DNA of 64,000 nt from Dentipellis sp. KUC8613 (taxonomy: Eukaryota > Basidiomycota > Agaricomycetes > Russulales > Hericiaceae): positions 63,313 to 127,312 of the forward strand of contig NSJX01000015.1 in NCBI GenBank assembly GCA_002286715.1. The letters are read 5' to 3'. Positions 22,950 through 32,249 of this stretch are shown here, one piece after another. The notes below the pieces were generated by a model. The model saw only the letters and a program-made list of their open reading frames with translations, made no database searches and had not been told where the DNA came from. How positions within the stretch are numbered: position 1 is the first letter of the stretch; each line of letters starts with the position of its first letter. Both the position numbers and the translations under genes were made by a program.

Positions 22950-23480
22950 TTATAAGCGGGCCTGCGGTCAGCGTGGAGAGGGCATCTGAGTTTCATTAGT
23001 CGGGATGAAAATCATAAGGAATATAAATACCATGCACCCATATTTCAGACAATCCAACGAGCGATGACTTCGTGTATATTGTCTGCTAGATCGACACCAC
23101 TTCGAACTTGAATTTGGAGGTGACGTGTCAGCGAATCATGATATCACGAAGGCTCGGACGGCATCCCCAACGTACAACTCGCAGGTCATGATCCGTGCTT
23201 TCTTCCTGCCTCTGAGATCGTGAACCTGTTCATTCATTTTGAAGGAGAAAAAAGTTTCAAGGAGTCGTTCTCGGAGCGTTTGGAAGAGCTTAGAGGCATG
23301 TCCACATATTCAAGTTAGCGCCGGCTGCGGCATTGAGCGGGCCGCTCTACCGCTAGTGCTGTGCCGTCTACTAGTAAGTACTTCAATACCCCGGTCTCGG
23401 AGCGACCTGAACACGAACAAGAACATGCACGGTCGTCGCGAAAGGTAACCACAGCGTATGTCTTCATACTCTAATGAAGA
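22840..23480. repeat. ALDH-tail/downstream duplication, copy 1
   Basis: The last ALDH exon and the following 600 bases match 35175-35835 at high identity (for example cagcgtggagagggcatctg). This ties the start of the cassette array to the ALDH gene. No gene in the non-ALDH part. It carries a GC-rich motif (gagcgggccgctctaccgc) near 23335 that recurs in other spacers. Confidence 0.85.
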
Positions 23481-23500
23481 TGGTATCTAGGTCATTGTAG

Positions 23501-23560
23501 AAGGAACAAGAGCTACCGCACTGGGCACGGATGCATTTCCGAAAAGAGCACAAAGGCTTT
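23501..23560 (+). promoter_or_regulatory. Conserved upstream block, cassette 1
   Basis: One of a set of similar about 60-base blocks found 320-470 bases before every A gene (others at 26900-26966, 27365-27412, 31786-31846, 35861-35925, 40767-40830, 44138-44193). Consensus is gaacaagga.taccg followed by tttccgaatagggtacaaag. It is preceded by an acceptor-like tatctag and, 47 bases earlier, a donor-like GTAACC. It may be a regulatory element or an exon remnant. Confidence 0.5.
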
Positions 23561-23805
23561 TAGGGACTTTTCCTTCCCTCCCTTCTTGCGGTGGATAGGG
23601 CGAGTCGACTACCTCGGGCTTTTCTCTTTCAAAGTAGCTTGACTCATTTTCAATCAGCATGGAGACTCGTGCTCGATGACATGTCGAGCTGAAATCTTTG
23701 CGACTCGGAGATCCCAAAGGGCACCGCCGTCCAGGTCGGTCTGTCGGACATGGGCTTGGCCTTGCAGCTTTGTACCTAATAAGGGCAACAACATAGCACT
23801 GAAGG

Positions 23806-23925
23806 TATAAAGGTGCAGGCCTCGCTCTATACATGTATCTTGCCCCTCATCCCTAGTTCAAATCCATGTGAGTATATCTCCTTTGTATGAGTTTCTGCTT
23901 CATAAGATTGATCACCATATTCTAG
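23806..23925 (+). promoter_or_regulatory. Core promoter and 5'UTR intron of A1
   Basis: TATAAAGG at 23806-23813, then a GTGAGT donor at 23868 and a TCTAG acceptor at 23925 (58 bases), both before the A1 ATG. The same order (TATA box, about 55-70 bases, GTGAGT intron, ATG) occurs in all six cassettes. Confidence 0.65.
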
Positions 23926-23977
23926 CTCCCATAAGTCTATACCAAGAGATTAACTCGTCCCACTCTCCTTCCTCATC

Positions 23978-24702
23978 ATGTCGAAACATTCTCCAAACTC
24001 ACCGAACGCTGGCGTTCTTAACTCTGCACACGACTCCAGCCCAGCCGTCTCTGCCTCGCATCAGCCTGCTAAGAAACGGAGAGCGGCCCGTACCGCGAGC
24101 CAGGAACGAAGGGACATCGCGCGTGTCCTAGAAGAAGTCGCTGCTTTTGCAGAGGCGAACGCTCCCGCCGAACGAGAGTGGCGTACGTTGCAAAGGGAGT
24201 GGGGATGCTACCCTTGGCAAGCGCGACCCAGAACGCGTCGCGAAGAGCTGCAGAGGTTTCCCGCCTGTGAGTTTATTTATCTGTTGGATCGACAGTCACT
24301 GACGGAAGACTAGTGTGTAATGACTTTGAGTCGTTCGAGAAACAAATGGCGCGAGTGGATAGACGGGCGAAGGAACCAGATGAGCTGCTTTATCAAATTT
24401 GGGACTTCATGAATGAACGCAAGCGAGCTTTAATGGATCAAGAATTTGAGGCCAGAATGAAAGAAAACGATGAAAGTCACTCTCGTTTTCGACAAGGCAT
24501 CAGAGAACTTTACCAGATGGGAGAACGAATGCAACAATTAACTCGTGCCAATGATGAATATAGCCAACGTGTTCTCACGGAAGTCCAGATGGCCCAAGAT
24601 TTGGCGGATCGCACGGATGAAGTCCGTCAATATGGCTTGAATCCCGCACCACCGAGGCAGAGGAATTATCACCTTGGACGAGCAGGCGGGAATACTCATT
24701 GA
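23978..24702 (+). CDS. A1: A-type cassette protein, basic N-terminus and coiled coil
   Basis: Exons 23978-24266 and 24314-24702 (47-base intron, phase 1) give 225 residues. The N-terminal 60 residues are Ser/Pro-rich with a basic patch (KKRRAARTASQERR), a possible nuclear localisation signal. The family core follows: REW and WGCYPWQARP, RRELQ-type RREELQRFP, and, right after the splice, LCNDFESFEKQM. The C-terminal half is charged and predicted coiled coil, ending near DEVRQYG. No known domain recognised. It converges on B1 with 90 bases between stop codons. AATAAA at 24787-24792 abuts the B1 stop, so the A1 transcript should run into B1. A4 is almost identical in the first 95 residues. Confidence 0.78.
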
Positions 24703-24792
24703 TCTTCGCACATGGGTAGATAGGCACTGTTATAAGCGCACGTACAGGAGATAGGATAACATGTATTCAGAGACAATAACGACGACAATAAA

Positions 24793-26007
24793 TCAAGTAT
24801 ATGAAAGATCTAATGGCCCGTACTTATCCTTGTAGCAGCGTAATTCTGCTTCAGTACGTTGTAGCGCTGCATACGTATGATTCCGCTGCAGCGTGATATT
24901 GTGCAGCTCCATCTCCCGGGTAATCAAATTAGCATTGGAGTTCGTCAATTCATTCTCTCGGACCGCAATTGTGGCTTTCGCACGATCTAGTTTGGCCTGT
25001 ATATCTGCGCATTGCATCCTCAGCTGGTCTCTTTCGGCTATCAGGTGCCCCTGTGAATCTGTTTGAGCATAGACTTCACTTTGATGAAAGCAGTTTTGAC
25101 GTACTTCTTTCCTTTTCCCATTCATGAGCTGCGCCTCTACGTTATTCAAGCGATATTGGGTGGCACTGCACTTTTCCTCTAATGTCTTGATCACATTTTC
25201 GTCCCTTTCGAAGCGTGCGATTGCTAAACCAGCCGTGAATCTCCGTGGTCACCACAAACCGGATAATGCGACGCACCTCCTGCGAGTGCCGTCCTATTAT
25301 TGTATTCTTGACCATACTCCAATTGAGGAAGTTTTCCCTTGATGATAGCGAGATGATTCTTATCGTTCGCGCGGCGATTAGCAGCGCTTTTCGCCATCCT
25401 TTCCTTCTGCTCAGCAGTCCTAGGCTTCATCTTACCGCGGGCCGATGCAGTGTTACCGTCAGCAGCCTGAATCGGATCTTCTGCGGGTTCGGCCCTCGCT
25501 TCGCGCAGAGCCACAGCATCCTGCGAAAGATGTAAAGCTTGACGCTGTCTAGAACCTCGAGTATTGCGGTCGTCTTCGGGATTATAGATCCATGGGCCCG
25601 TGTCTCGCAGACTGTCGTGCACGGAGTTCACCGAGAACTGGGATTCGTAGTGAAAGACCGGCACCTCGTGCTGGTATGCGGAAACCTGAAACTCAGATGC
25701 TGAGGCTTCCCAGGGCTCGGGCGTGACAGATCGTGCCGGAGCACGGCTCTGCAAAACCGCAGCAGATTTGTATAGTGTCGGAGCGGGAGCGTAGGTCGAT
25801 GACCCAGTAAGAACAGAGCCGAAGTTATTAACCCTGAACGGGCTTTGTTGGTAAGGGTTACTATGTTGCGTGCGAGACGGTGATCGCGACGTACTATAAA
25901 GACGTCAGTCTCAGATTTTGACTGAGAAGCGATCATACTTACGGCTGGTTACGGTAGAAGTCTACATCCGGGAACGCACTTGTTCCGAGGTATTGATGTG
26001 GTAGCAT
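24793..26007 (-). CDS. B1: B-type cassette protein, bHLH-like plus coiled coil
   Basis: Exons 26007-25943, 25893-25277, 25223-25105 and 25050-24793 give 352 residues. The start MLPHQYLGTSAFPDVDFYRN is shared by all B proteins. Residues about 110-150 hold the invariant FHYESQFSVNSVHDSLRDTG. Residues 180-240 resemble a basic helix-loop-helix: NRRANDKNHLAIIKGKLP could be the basic region and helix 1, and RTALAGAIARFERDE helix 2, with the domain split by an intron. The Glu that contacts E-boxes in classical bHLH proteins is Ala here. A coiled coil (about 240-345) follows. The 54-base third intron keeps the frame and is inferred from B3 and B6. A TTTAAGACC box lies about 145 bases upstream. Probably a nuclear dimerising protein; inference only. 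Confidence 0.72.
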
Positions 26008-27657
26008 TATAGGAAATATTTATTAGAGGGATGGGGTATGAACTCGTTACCGTTGTTTCGTATGGCGTGCCGGCGCCGAATTAGCTAGAGGAGTGAGACG
26101 TGATAGAGGTGAGGACGACTGCGATAAGCCTTGGGCTTGGATCATGGTCTTAAATGGACCGGCGGTCGTTCCGCCCTTCTCTGCGTTATTGTCATACAGG
26201 AAAGTGTCGTGGCGACGAACGAGCCCGTACCATCTTCCTTCAACAACAAGGTCGTGAGGGGAGATATGCCCGGTCATTGACGATTGAATAGGGCTTGACT
26301 AGACAAAAAAGTACTCGATAGCCACTGAAAAATCGGATACACAGGTGCTGTGCAGTGTGCGACTTCCCGTAGCGTCGACATCGGTGCCTACGAAGCAGGA
26401 TGCATCAGTGTTTCCAGGGACGGGATGGAGAGATGGATAGTTACAACACAAAAAACATCCTGCGCGCACTCAGGAGCTCTTATCACGTTTGCGACAAATC
26501 GTTGGGCGATGCTATTCGAGTGAAGCTGTGATCGAACTGTGAAACAATAAGCACAACTGGAGCACAATTCAAAGTTCGCACCTGGAAATGCAGGTTCTCT
26601 TCGCTGAACTTCACGAATACGCAGAGATTACTCTGAAAGGCTATATCCCTGGCATGCGATGAAGTGTTGTGGCCACCGTAGTCACAGTCAAGCCAGTTCG
26701 GCGCTCAAGCGCTCATCCAAAGCGCGGTATTCAGCGGGCCGCGTTAGCGCCGGTTCTGATGACCGGCGCCGGCCCACGGCACGCCTCAACCACGAATCAC
26801 TTATTTCTGCAATCAACATTTCTATACACACCATGTACTGGATTGAGTGCAAAAAGCTCGGAAGGTGAGTACCCACATGCTCTATAATCACGGTCGTCTC
26901 CAGATTCCTCTCGAAAAGACAAGGACTGCCGTACTGGATGCCGCTTCCGAATAGGTAACAAAGACTCGGAGATCGCCCTCTCCCTTGAGTTCTGCATCGA
27001 GCGTATGTATTTGGCGAATGTCTGGAGTAGGTACTGGGATGTGATCAATCATAGCTTGAGATAGAAGGTGATCATGATTTGCCTGAGTACCCCCAACAGC
27101 AACATTTTCAGGACAGCCTCGAAATTTGAAGGGCCCCTACCACACCGGGACACGGACTCGGATGCATTTCCGGACAGTGCACAAACACTTACAGACTTTG
27201 ACTTTCCTCTAGCTTTCAACGACAAACAAAACAACCCCATGGACGGGGGGTGCGTCCCGTATCCCACCGTAATATCCGTGTCCGATCTTGCAGTCCATTT
27301 CTATCAGGTACACTATGTAGTTCGAGTGAGTCAATACTCTCACACTGTTGGCACATAGATCTGGCGGAACAAGAGCTGCCGCAATGGGTGCGTTTCCGGA
27401 TAGGGCACAAAGGCCCCCGCGTTCGGCGTTGACATGCTCTCCTCCTTGATTCCAATTGCAGGTAGGACAATTCCGTAGCCTCAGGCTGATCTCAAGGATT
27501 CTGGTTGTAAACGAAATGGTGGACCGCGGCAAAGCTCGATGACCTGTCGAGCTTGTGCAGTTGGGAGCTTTGCGACTCGGAGGCGCCATGGACATGAACA
27601 GGCTTGGAGCGGCCTCCATAGACATGCTTTGTGCCCAATGAGGGAACTATATCAAGA
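26008..27657. other. Spacer between cassettes 1 and 2
   Basis: Contains the B1 promoter (TTTAAGACC on the minus strand near 26150; motif ccggcgccgaattagctaga near 26075), a spacer segment repeated in other cassettes (26350-26430), a GC-rich motif (26700-26775), and two versions of the conserved upstream block (26900-26966 and 27365-27412). This spacer therefore looks internally duplicated. No gene supported. Confidence 0.55.
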
Positions 27658-27773
27658 TATATAAATGGTGAGTGTCGCTTCGTTGACGCATTTCATGACG
27701 TCTCGCTGATTACTGAAGTGAGTATGCCTGTCATACGAATATCCGCTTCATAAGGCTGATCTCTGCATCCTAG
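27658..27773 (+). promoter_or_regulatory. Core promoter and 5'UTR intron of A2
   Basis: TATATAAAT at 27658-27666, GTGAGT donor at 27718, CCTAG acceptor at 27773 (56 bases). Confidence 0.6.
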
Positions 27774-27825
27774 CTACCACTGGATTATACGGAAATATAT
27801 ACGCTTCCCACCTTCCTTCCTTATC

Positions 27826-28570
27826 ATGTCGAACTGTCCTCTGGATCCACAGAATGCCGGCGTTTTCTGCACGGTGCCCGACTCCGGCCCAATTACCCCT
27901 TCTTCGCCTGTGCCTATCAACCGACGGGGAGGCGTCCTTCACAGCCGCACTACCTCACCTCCGAAACCAAAACGAAGGCAGAGCGGGCGTCTCCCAATAG
28001 ACCTGGCTGCCTTTGCAGCGGAGAACGCTCACGCCGAACGAGAGTGGCGTAAGGTGCAAAGGGAATGGGGATGTTACCCTCAGCAAGCGCGACCGAGATC
28101 GCGTCGCGAAGAGCTGCAGAAGCTGCCCGCGTGTGAGTCCGTCTCATTCTCGTGCCAATAGCCATAACCACTCATCGAGCAGCTACATAGTGTGCAATGA
28201 TTTCGAATCATTTGATAAACAAATGGTGGAAGTAGCGAACAACACGAAAGACATTGGCCTGGTTTCTGAAATCCGAGCCTTCATGGATGAACGCACGCGA
28301 TCTTTGAAACGACAGGAAGATGAAGCTGAGAGGAAAAGAAGTGAGGAGAAATTCTCCCATATGATGCAGGACCTGGAGGAATTTCGACAGGAAAGCATCG
28401 CGGAGATCAAGCAATTCAGAGAAGATATACACAAGCGAAGCGAAATGCTCCAGCAAACAACAGATCGAGTGCAAAACCTGGCTCACGATGTCCGTCAGTT
28501 TGGTGTGAGCTGTGCTCTATCGAGACGGAGGGTTCGTAGCGCAGCGACGAGAGGAAGAAGTGGTCACTAG
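27826..28570 (+). CDS. A2: A-type cassette protein
   Basis: Exons 27826-28132 and 28191-28570 (58-base intron, phase 1, same site as in A1) give 228 residues. N-terminus MSNCPLDPQNAGVFC resembles A1 and A4, followed by a basic stretch (KPKRRQSGR). The core is conserved (REW, GCYPQQARPRSRREELQKLP, LCNDFESFDKQM). The tail is a strongly charged coiled coil (ERQEDEAERKRSEEK-like) ending HDVRQFGVS and an Arg-rich end (RRRVRSAATRGRSGH) not seen in A1. It converges on B2 with 94 bases between stops. Frame intact; function unknown. Confidence 0.76.
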
Positions 28571-28664
28571 TCCACTGATTACAGACACTCTAGCATTGTC
28601 GTTATGTAGCCGTAAATACAGTGTTCGATCTCATGGACACAGAAAATCACAGACGACGATATGA

Positions 28665-29848
28665 TTATAGAAAAGTATGAAACGATTGGATACTTGGCCC
28701 GTACGTATCCTTATAATAGCGCAATTCTGCTTCGGTGCGTTGCAGCGCTGCGTGCGTGTAGCTATATTGTGCTTCACTATTTTGTAATTGTATCACTGCA
28801 TTCGCCGATTCTGTTTTGCGTTCAGCTTTCAGTCTTTCTATCTCCGCTTCTGATCTTGCACATCGAACTTGTAGGTTGTTCCTTTCAACCAACAGGGACT
28901 CCTTTGCATCTGTGTGAACGGTTGATCTTCGTGAAAGCAAAACGTCACGTACTCGCTGTACTTTCTCATCTGCGAGCTGCTTTTCTACGTTCTTCAAACG
29001 GGTTTGGATAGCACTGCACTCCTTGCGTAGCGCGTCAAGCTCTTGTTCGTCTTGGTCGAAACGCACGATTGCTAAACCAGCCGGCATCAGCGTCCGTCCT
29101 CACAATATGATTACTGTTAGAACATACCTCCTGCGAGTGCCGTCCTGTTATTGTACTCTTGACCGTACGCCAAGGGCGGAAGCCTTCGTTTGATGATACT
29201 CAGATGATTCTTATCGTTCGCGCGGCGCGTCGCAGCACTCTCTGCCATCCGCAGTTTCTGCTCAGCGGTCCTTGGCTTCATCTTACCGCTGACCTTTGCA
29301 GAGCTGCTGCCACCAGTACTGTTCTCCTCGCCTCCAGTTCCCACTCCGTGTAGCGCGACAGCAGCCCGCGACGTACGCGGAGCTTGACGCTTTCCCGGGC
29401 CTCGTGCATCGCAGTCACCATCGGGATCATAGACCCATGGACCCGTGTCTCGCAGACTATCGTGCACGGAGTTCACAGAGAACTGGGACTCGTAGTGAAA
29501 GACTGGCATCTCGTGCCGGTATGCGGGGACCTGGAACTCAGACGTCGCAGCCTCCCATGGTTCGGGCGAGACCGATCGTGCCGGAGTATGGCCCACCGAA
29601 AACGTAGCAGAGCCGTGCGGCGTTGGGGCGGGAGCATAGTTAGAAGCAATCAAACCGGAGACAGGATTAAAAACCCTGGATGGGCTTTGTTGATATGCAT
29701 TAGTATTTTGTGTAAGAGACGGTGATCTCGACGATCTACAGGAATGTCAGCATCGGGAACAGATCAGAGATTGGCGTACTCACGGTTGATTATGATAGAA
29801 GTCTACGTCAGGGAACGAGTTCGTCCCAAGGTATTGATGCGAATACAT
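28665..29848 (-). CDS. B2: B-type cassette protein, bHLH-like plus coiled coil
   Basis: Exons 29848-29784 (65 nt as in all B genes), 29735-29128, 29071-28953 and 28901-28665 give 342 residues. Start MYSHQYLGTNSFPDVDFYH. It carries FHYESQFSVNSVHDSLRDTG and the bHLH-like segment (TRRANDKNHLSIIKRRLP, then RTALAGAIVRFDQDE). The 51-base third intron (GTACGT...GCAAAG) preserves frame, so it could also be read through. C-terminal coiled coil with LKAERKTESANAVIQLQNSE. The box TTTAAGGCC lies about 147 bases upstream on the minus strand. Closest to B3 in the N-terminal half. Confidence 0.72.
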
Positions 29849-30619
29849 TATTAGAGAATGTTGCAGAGTAGAATACGGTCGTGGACGTCGTGATCTGTCG
29901 TCGGGTATGGCGTTCCAGCGCCGGATTAGCTAGATTAGTGAGATGTGAGGGAAGTGGAGGCCGCTGTGATCAGGATGGGGCTTGGATCATGGCCTTAAAT
30001 GGACCGCCAGTCGTTCGCCCCTTGTTATTGTTATATCGGAAAGTGGTGGTGATGAACGAGCGCTCGCGCGCACCGTCTACGTTCTGCAACACAATCGTGA
30101 GGGTGCGCGTAGCCAATGAGTTGACAATTGACCGGTTGGTGAGTACACAAAAGTAGATCTGACAACTATACTTGACCGCTCGAGCAAGACAATTGCAGGT
30201 GCTGTGCACTGGCTCGTGGTCTCGGTACCTACGAAGTGGGATACATCAGCGTTTCCAGGAGCGTGGTAGAAGAATAGATGGTTACCACACATATTGTAGT
30301 CTGTACAGACTCGGAAAGCCTGGTCGTTTGCCACTGACACTTGAGTTGCCGGCGGTTGACTGTTGAAGCCGCGAGGAAACAAACAACATGCACGGTCGAG
30401 ACAGTCCTTTCGCACCTCAGAATTTACAGAATACAAAGGCCACGCGTCTGCGAAGTCTGAAAAGAAGAACAGTTTGTATGTGTAAATTGAGAAATCTTGC
30501 GGGGGATCGGAGCGGAGGAAGACATTGGGCACCCACGAATCATGGCTGACTGCAGCGCTAGTACTAATACCTCGGACGCGCGCACCCTCGCCGCCCGCTC
30601 CGGTATAGCCTGCCTTCAC
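29849..30619. other. Spacer after B2
   Basis: Holds the B2 promoter (29905-30000) and a spacer segment (30180-30290) shared with those after B1, B3, B4 and B5. No gene supported. Confidence 0.5.
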
Positions 30620-31420
30620 CAATGCAGCACGTGCCATCCTCCCGCCGCCGCCCTCAACGCTGTCCAGATCTGCATGACCGCCGAGCGCATCATCGCCGTA
30701 CAACATGTGTATGCCGCGCTCTGCAGCCTGCCTGATGCAGAATTCCTCACAGAACAGCCCGCAGGCGCGAGGGAATGGCTCGGGATGCTCATGGATCCGT
30801 CCGTGCAGTATTCACGGCTGGCGTGCTCCCTGCATAGGCGCGCAGTGGGTACGAGGCGTGGGGGCGATGGAGGGGCGTCATGAACATCTGGGTTGTGGGA
30901 TCAAACCGTGAATGAAGATACAAACCGAGAAACTTTCGGTCCAGGTGCATTCGCTGTTGGTTTCGAGACGAAATGATGGAATAGTAACTGACGCGAGTGC
31001 GGCGTGGGGAGCGGGTAGAATGGCGGTGGCGGTGGACGTATGCAATGCAATTGGAGAATCAGACGCAGGATTTGTTGAACAGGAGTGTGTGGACGTGGGA
31101 TGTGTGCCATGTACGCGACGGAATTTACGAAGGCGTTGCGAGCCGGTACGTCCATAGTGAATCCAGCTTTCTTGGTCTTCTCTTTTGACCTCGGCCTGAA
31201 AGGGACAGCCGAAATCAAACACCCAATCATGGGACCGAAAACAATGCACGGAAACCGCGGGATCAGAGGTGCGTCCGAGTCGTGTCTTCTGCAGCTGTCA
31301 GTCCGAGGAAGATGCCTGAACAGACTCGGGTCCCAGCGGCGCGAGCAGGTATAGAGTTTTCGATGTCAATGCGTCCACAGATAAGCGCGACGTCGTGTTG
31401 AACTCACTGGTGAGAGTTTT
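30620..31420 (+). pseudogene. Aldehyde dehydrogenase pseudogene, 3' half
   Basis: Matches ALDH exons 5-8 and their introns (22040-22905). Recognisable pieces in order: the region around the catalytic Cys (gtccagatctgcatgaccgc near 30665), cttcggtccaggtgc near 30942, the exon that ends in the LRVG-type splice near 31145, and the last exon with cagcggcgcgagcagg near 31335. Deletions, stops and frame changes break the coding sequence (for example a shortened segment near 30800 and a stop at about 30975). The first half of the gene is absent. It lies between cassettes 2 and 3. Confidence 0.88.
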
Positions 31421-31571
31421 TCCTCCCTACAAAGGCTGCGTCGTAGACGAGAGCTTGGGTAGCACAGTGCTGGCCGCAGTGTCAAGCCAGTGTTGCCGCT
31501 GGCGGTGTATCTCAGCGCTAAATCAAGTCGGCACTGAGCGGGCCGGTTTGGTGCCCGTGTCGCTCAATGAG

Positions 31572-31660
31572 TCCTTCCTTCAGTTCCTTCCTTCAGTTCC
31601 TTCCTTCAGTTCCTTCCTTCAGTTCCTTCCTTCAGTTCCTTCCTTCAGTTCCTTCCTTCC
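31572..31660. repeat. 13-base tandem repeat (ttccttccttcag)
   Basis: About seven copies of a 13-base unit, starting shortly after the GC-rich spacer motif (gagcgggccgg near 31530). Confidence 0.9.
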
Positions 31661-32093
31661 GACTACCAATGGATTTTCTAGCAATGGAATCGAAGTCTCT
31701 TGCAGCAAAACTTCAGACCATCTTCACTGCGAAAGGCTCGTCAGGTGAGTGTCAGTGTACCCACGAAACCATCGTCTCTAGATTTCCATCGAACAAGGAT
31801 TACCGCTCTGGGTGTCGTGTCCGAATAGGGTACAAGGAAAGTCGGAGATCGCCCTCACCCTCTGCCCAGAGCGTAGATCTTGGAAAATAAATCACTCTTG
31901 AAATCGGTACTGATTCGCCCCAGGCTTTGAATCTCTGGAGGCACAATCCTCGGCGACTCTGGAACCCATGTGAGTCAAAACGCGGATTCAGATTGTACAA
32001 CAAGTCTCTCGAAGAACTCCATGAGAAATGTACGGCTGTCGGCTGTAGACAACGATGATACATTGTACCCGAAATGGTTAACGTCTCGCTGTA
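31661..32093. other. Spacer upstream of A3
   Basis: Contains the conserved upstream block (31786-31846), preceded by a GTGAGT...CTCTAG pair (31745-31781) that looks like a small intron or its remnant. No gene supported. Confidence 0.45.
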
Positions 32094-32212
32094 TATAAAG
32101 GTGCGTTTCTTGCTGCATGTCTTGTATTTTGTATCGCCTCGCAGGTCTCTGAGGTGAGCATTCATGACATCGTACAAAACCCGTTCGCTAAATGACCGCC
32201 GTTATCATACAG
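32094..32212 (+). promoter_or_regulatory. Core promoter and 5'UTR intron of A3
   Basis: TATAAAG at 32094-32100, GTGAGC donor at 32154, ATACAG acceptor at 32212 (59 bases). Confidence 0.65.
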
Positions 32213-32249
32213 AATAATACTTGCACACTCATCCTTGTCTCTCCTTACT

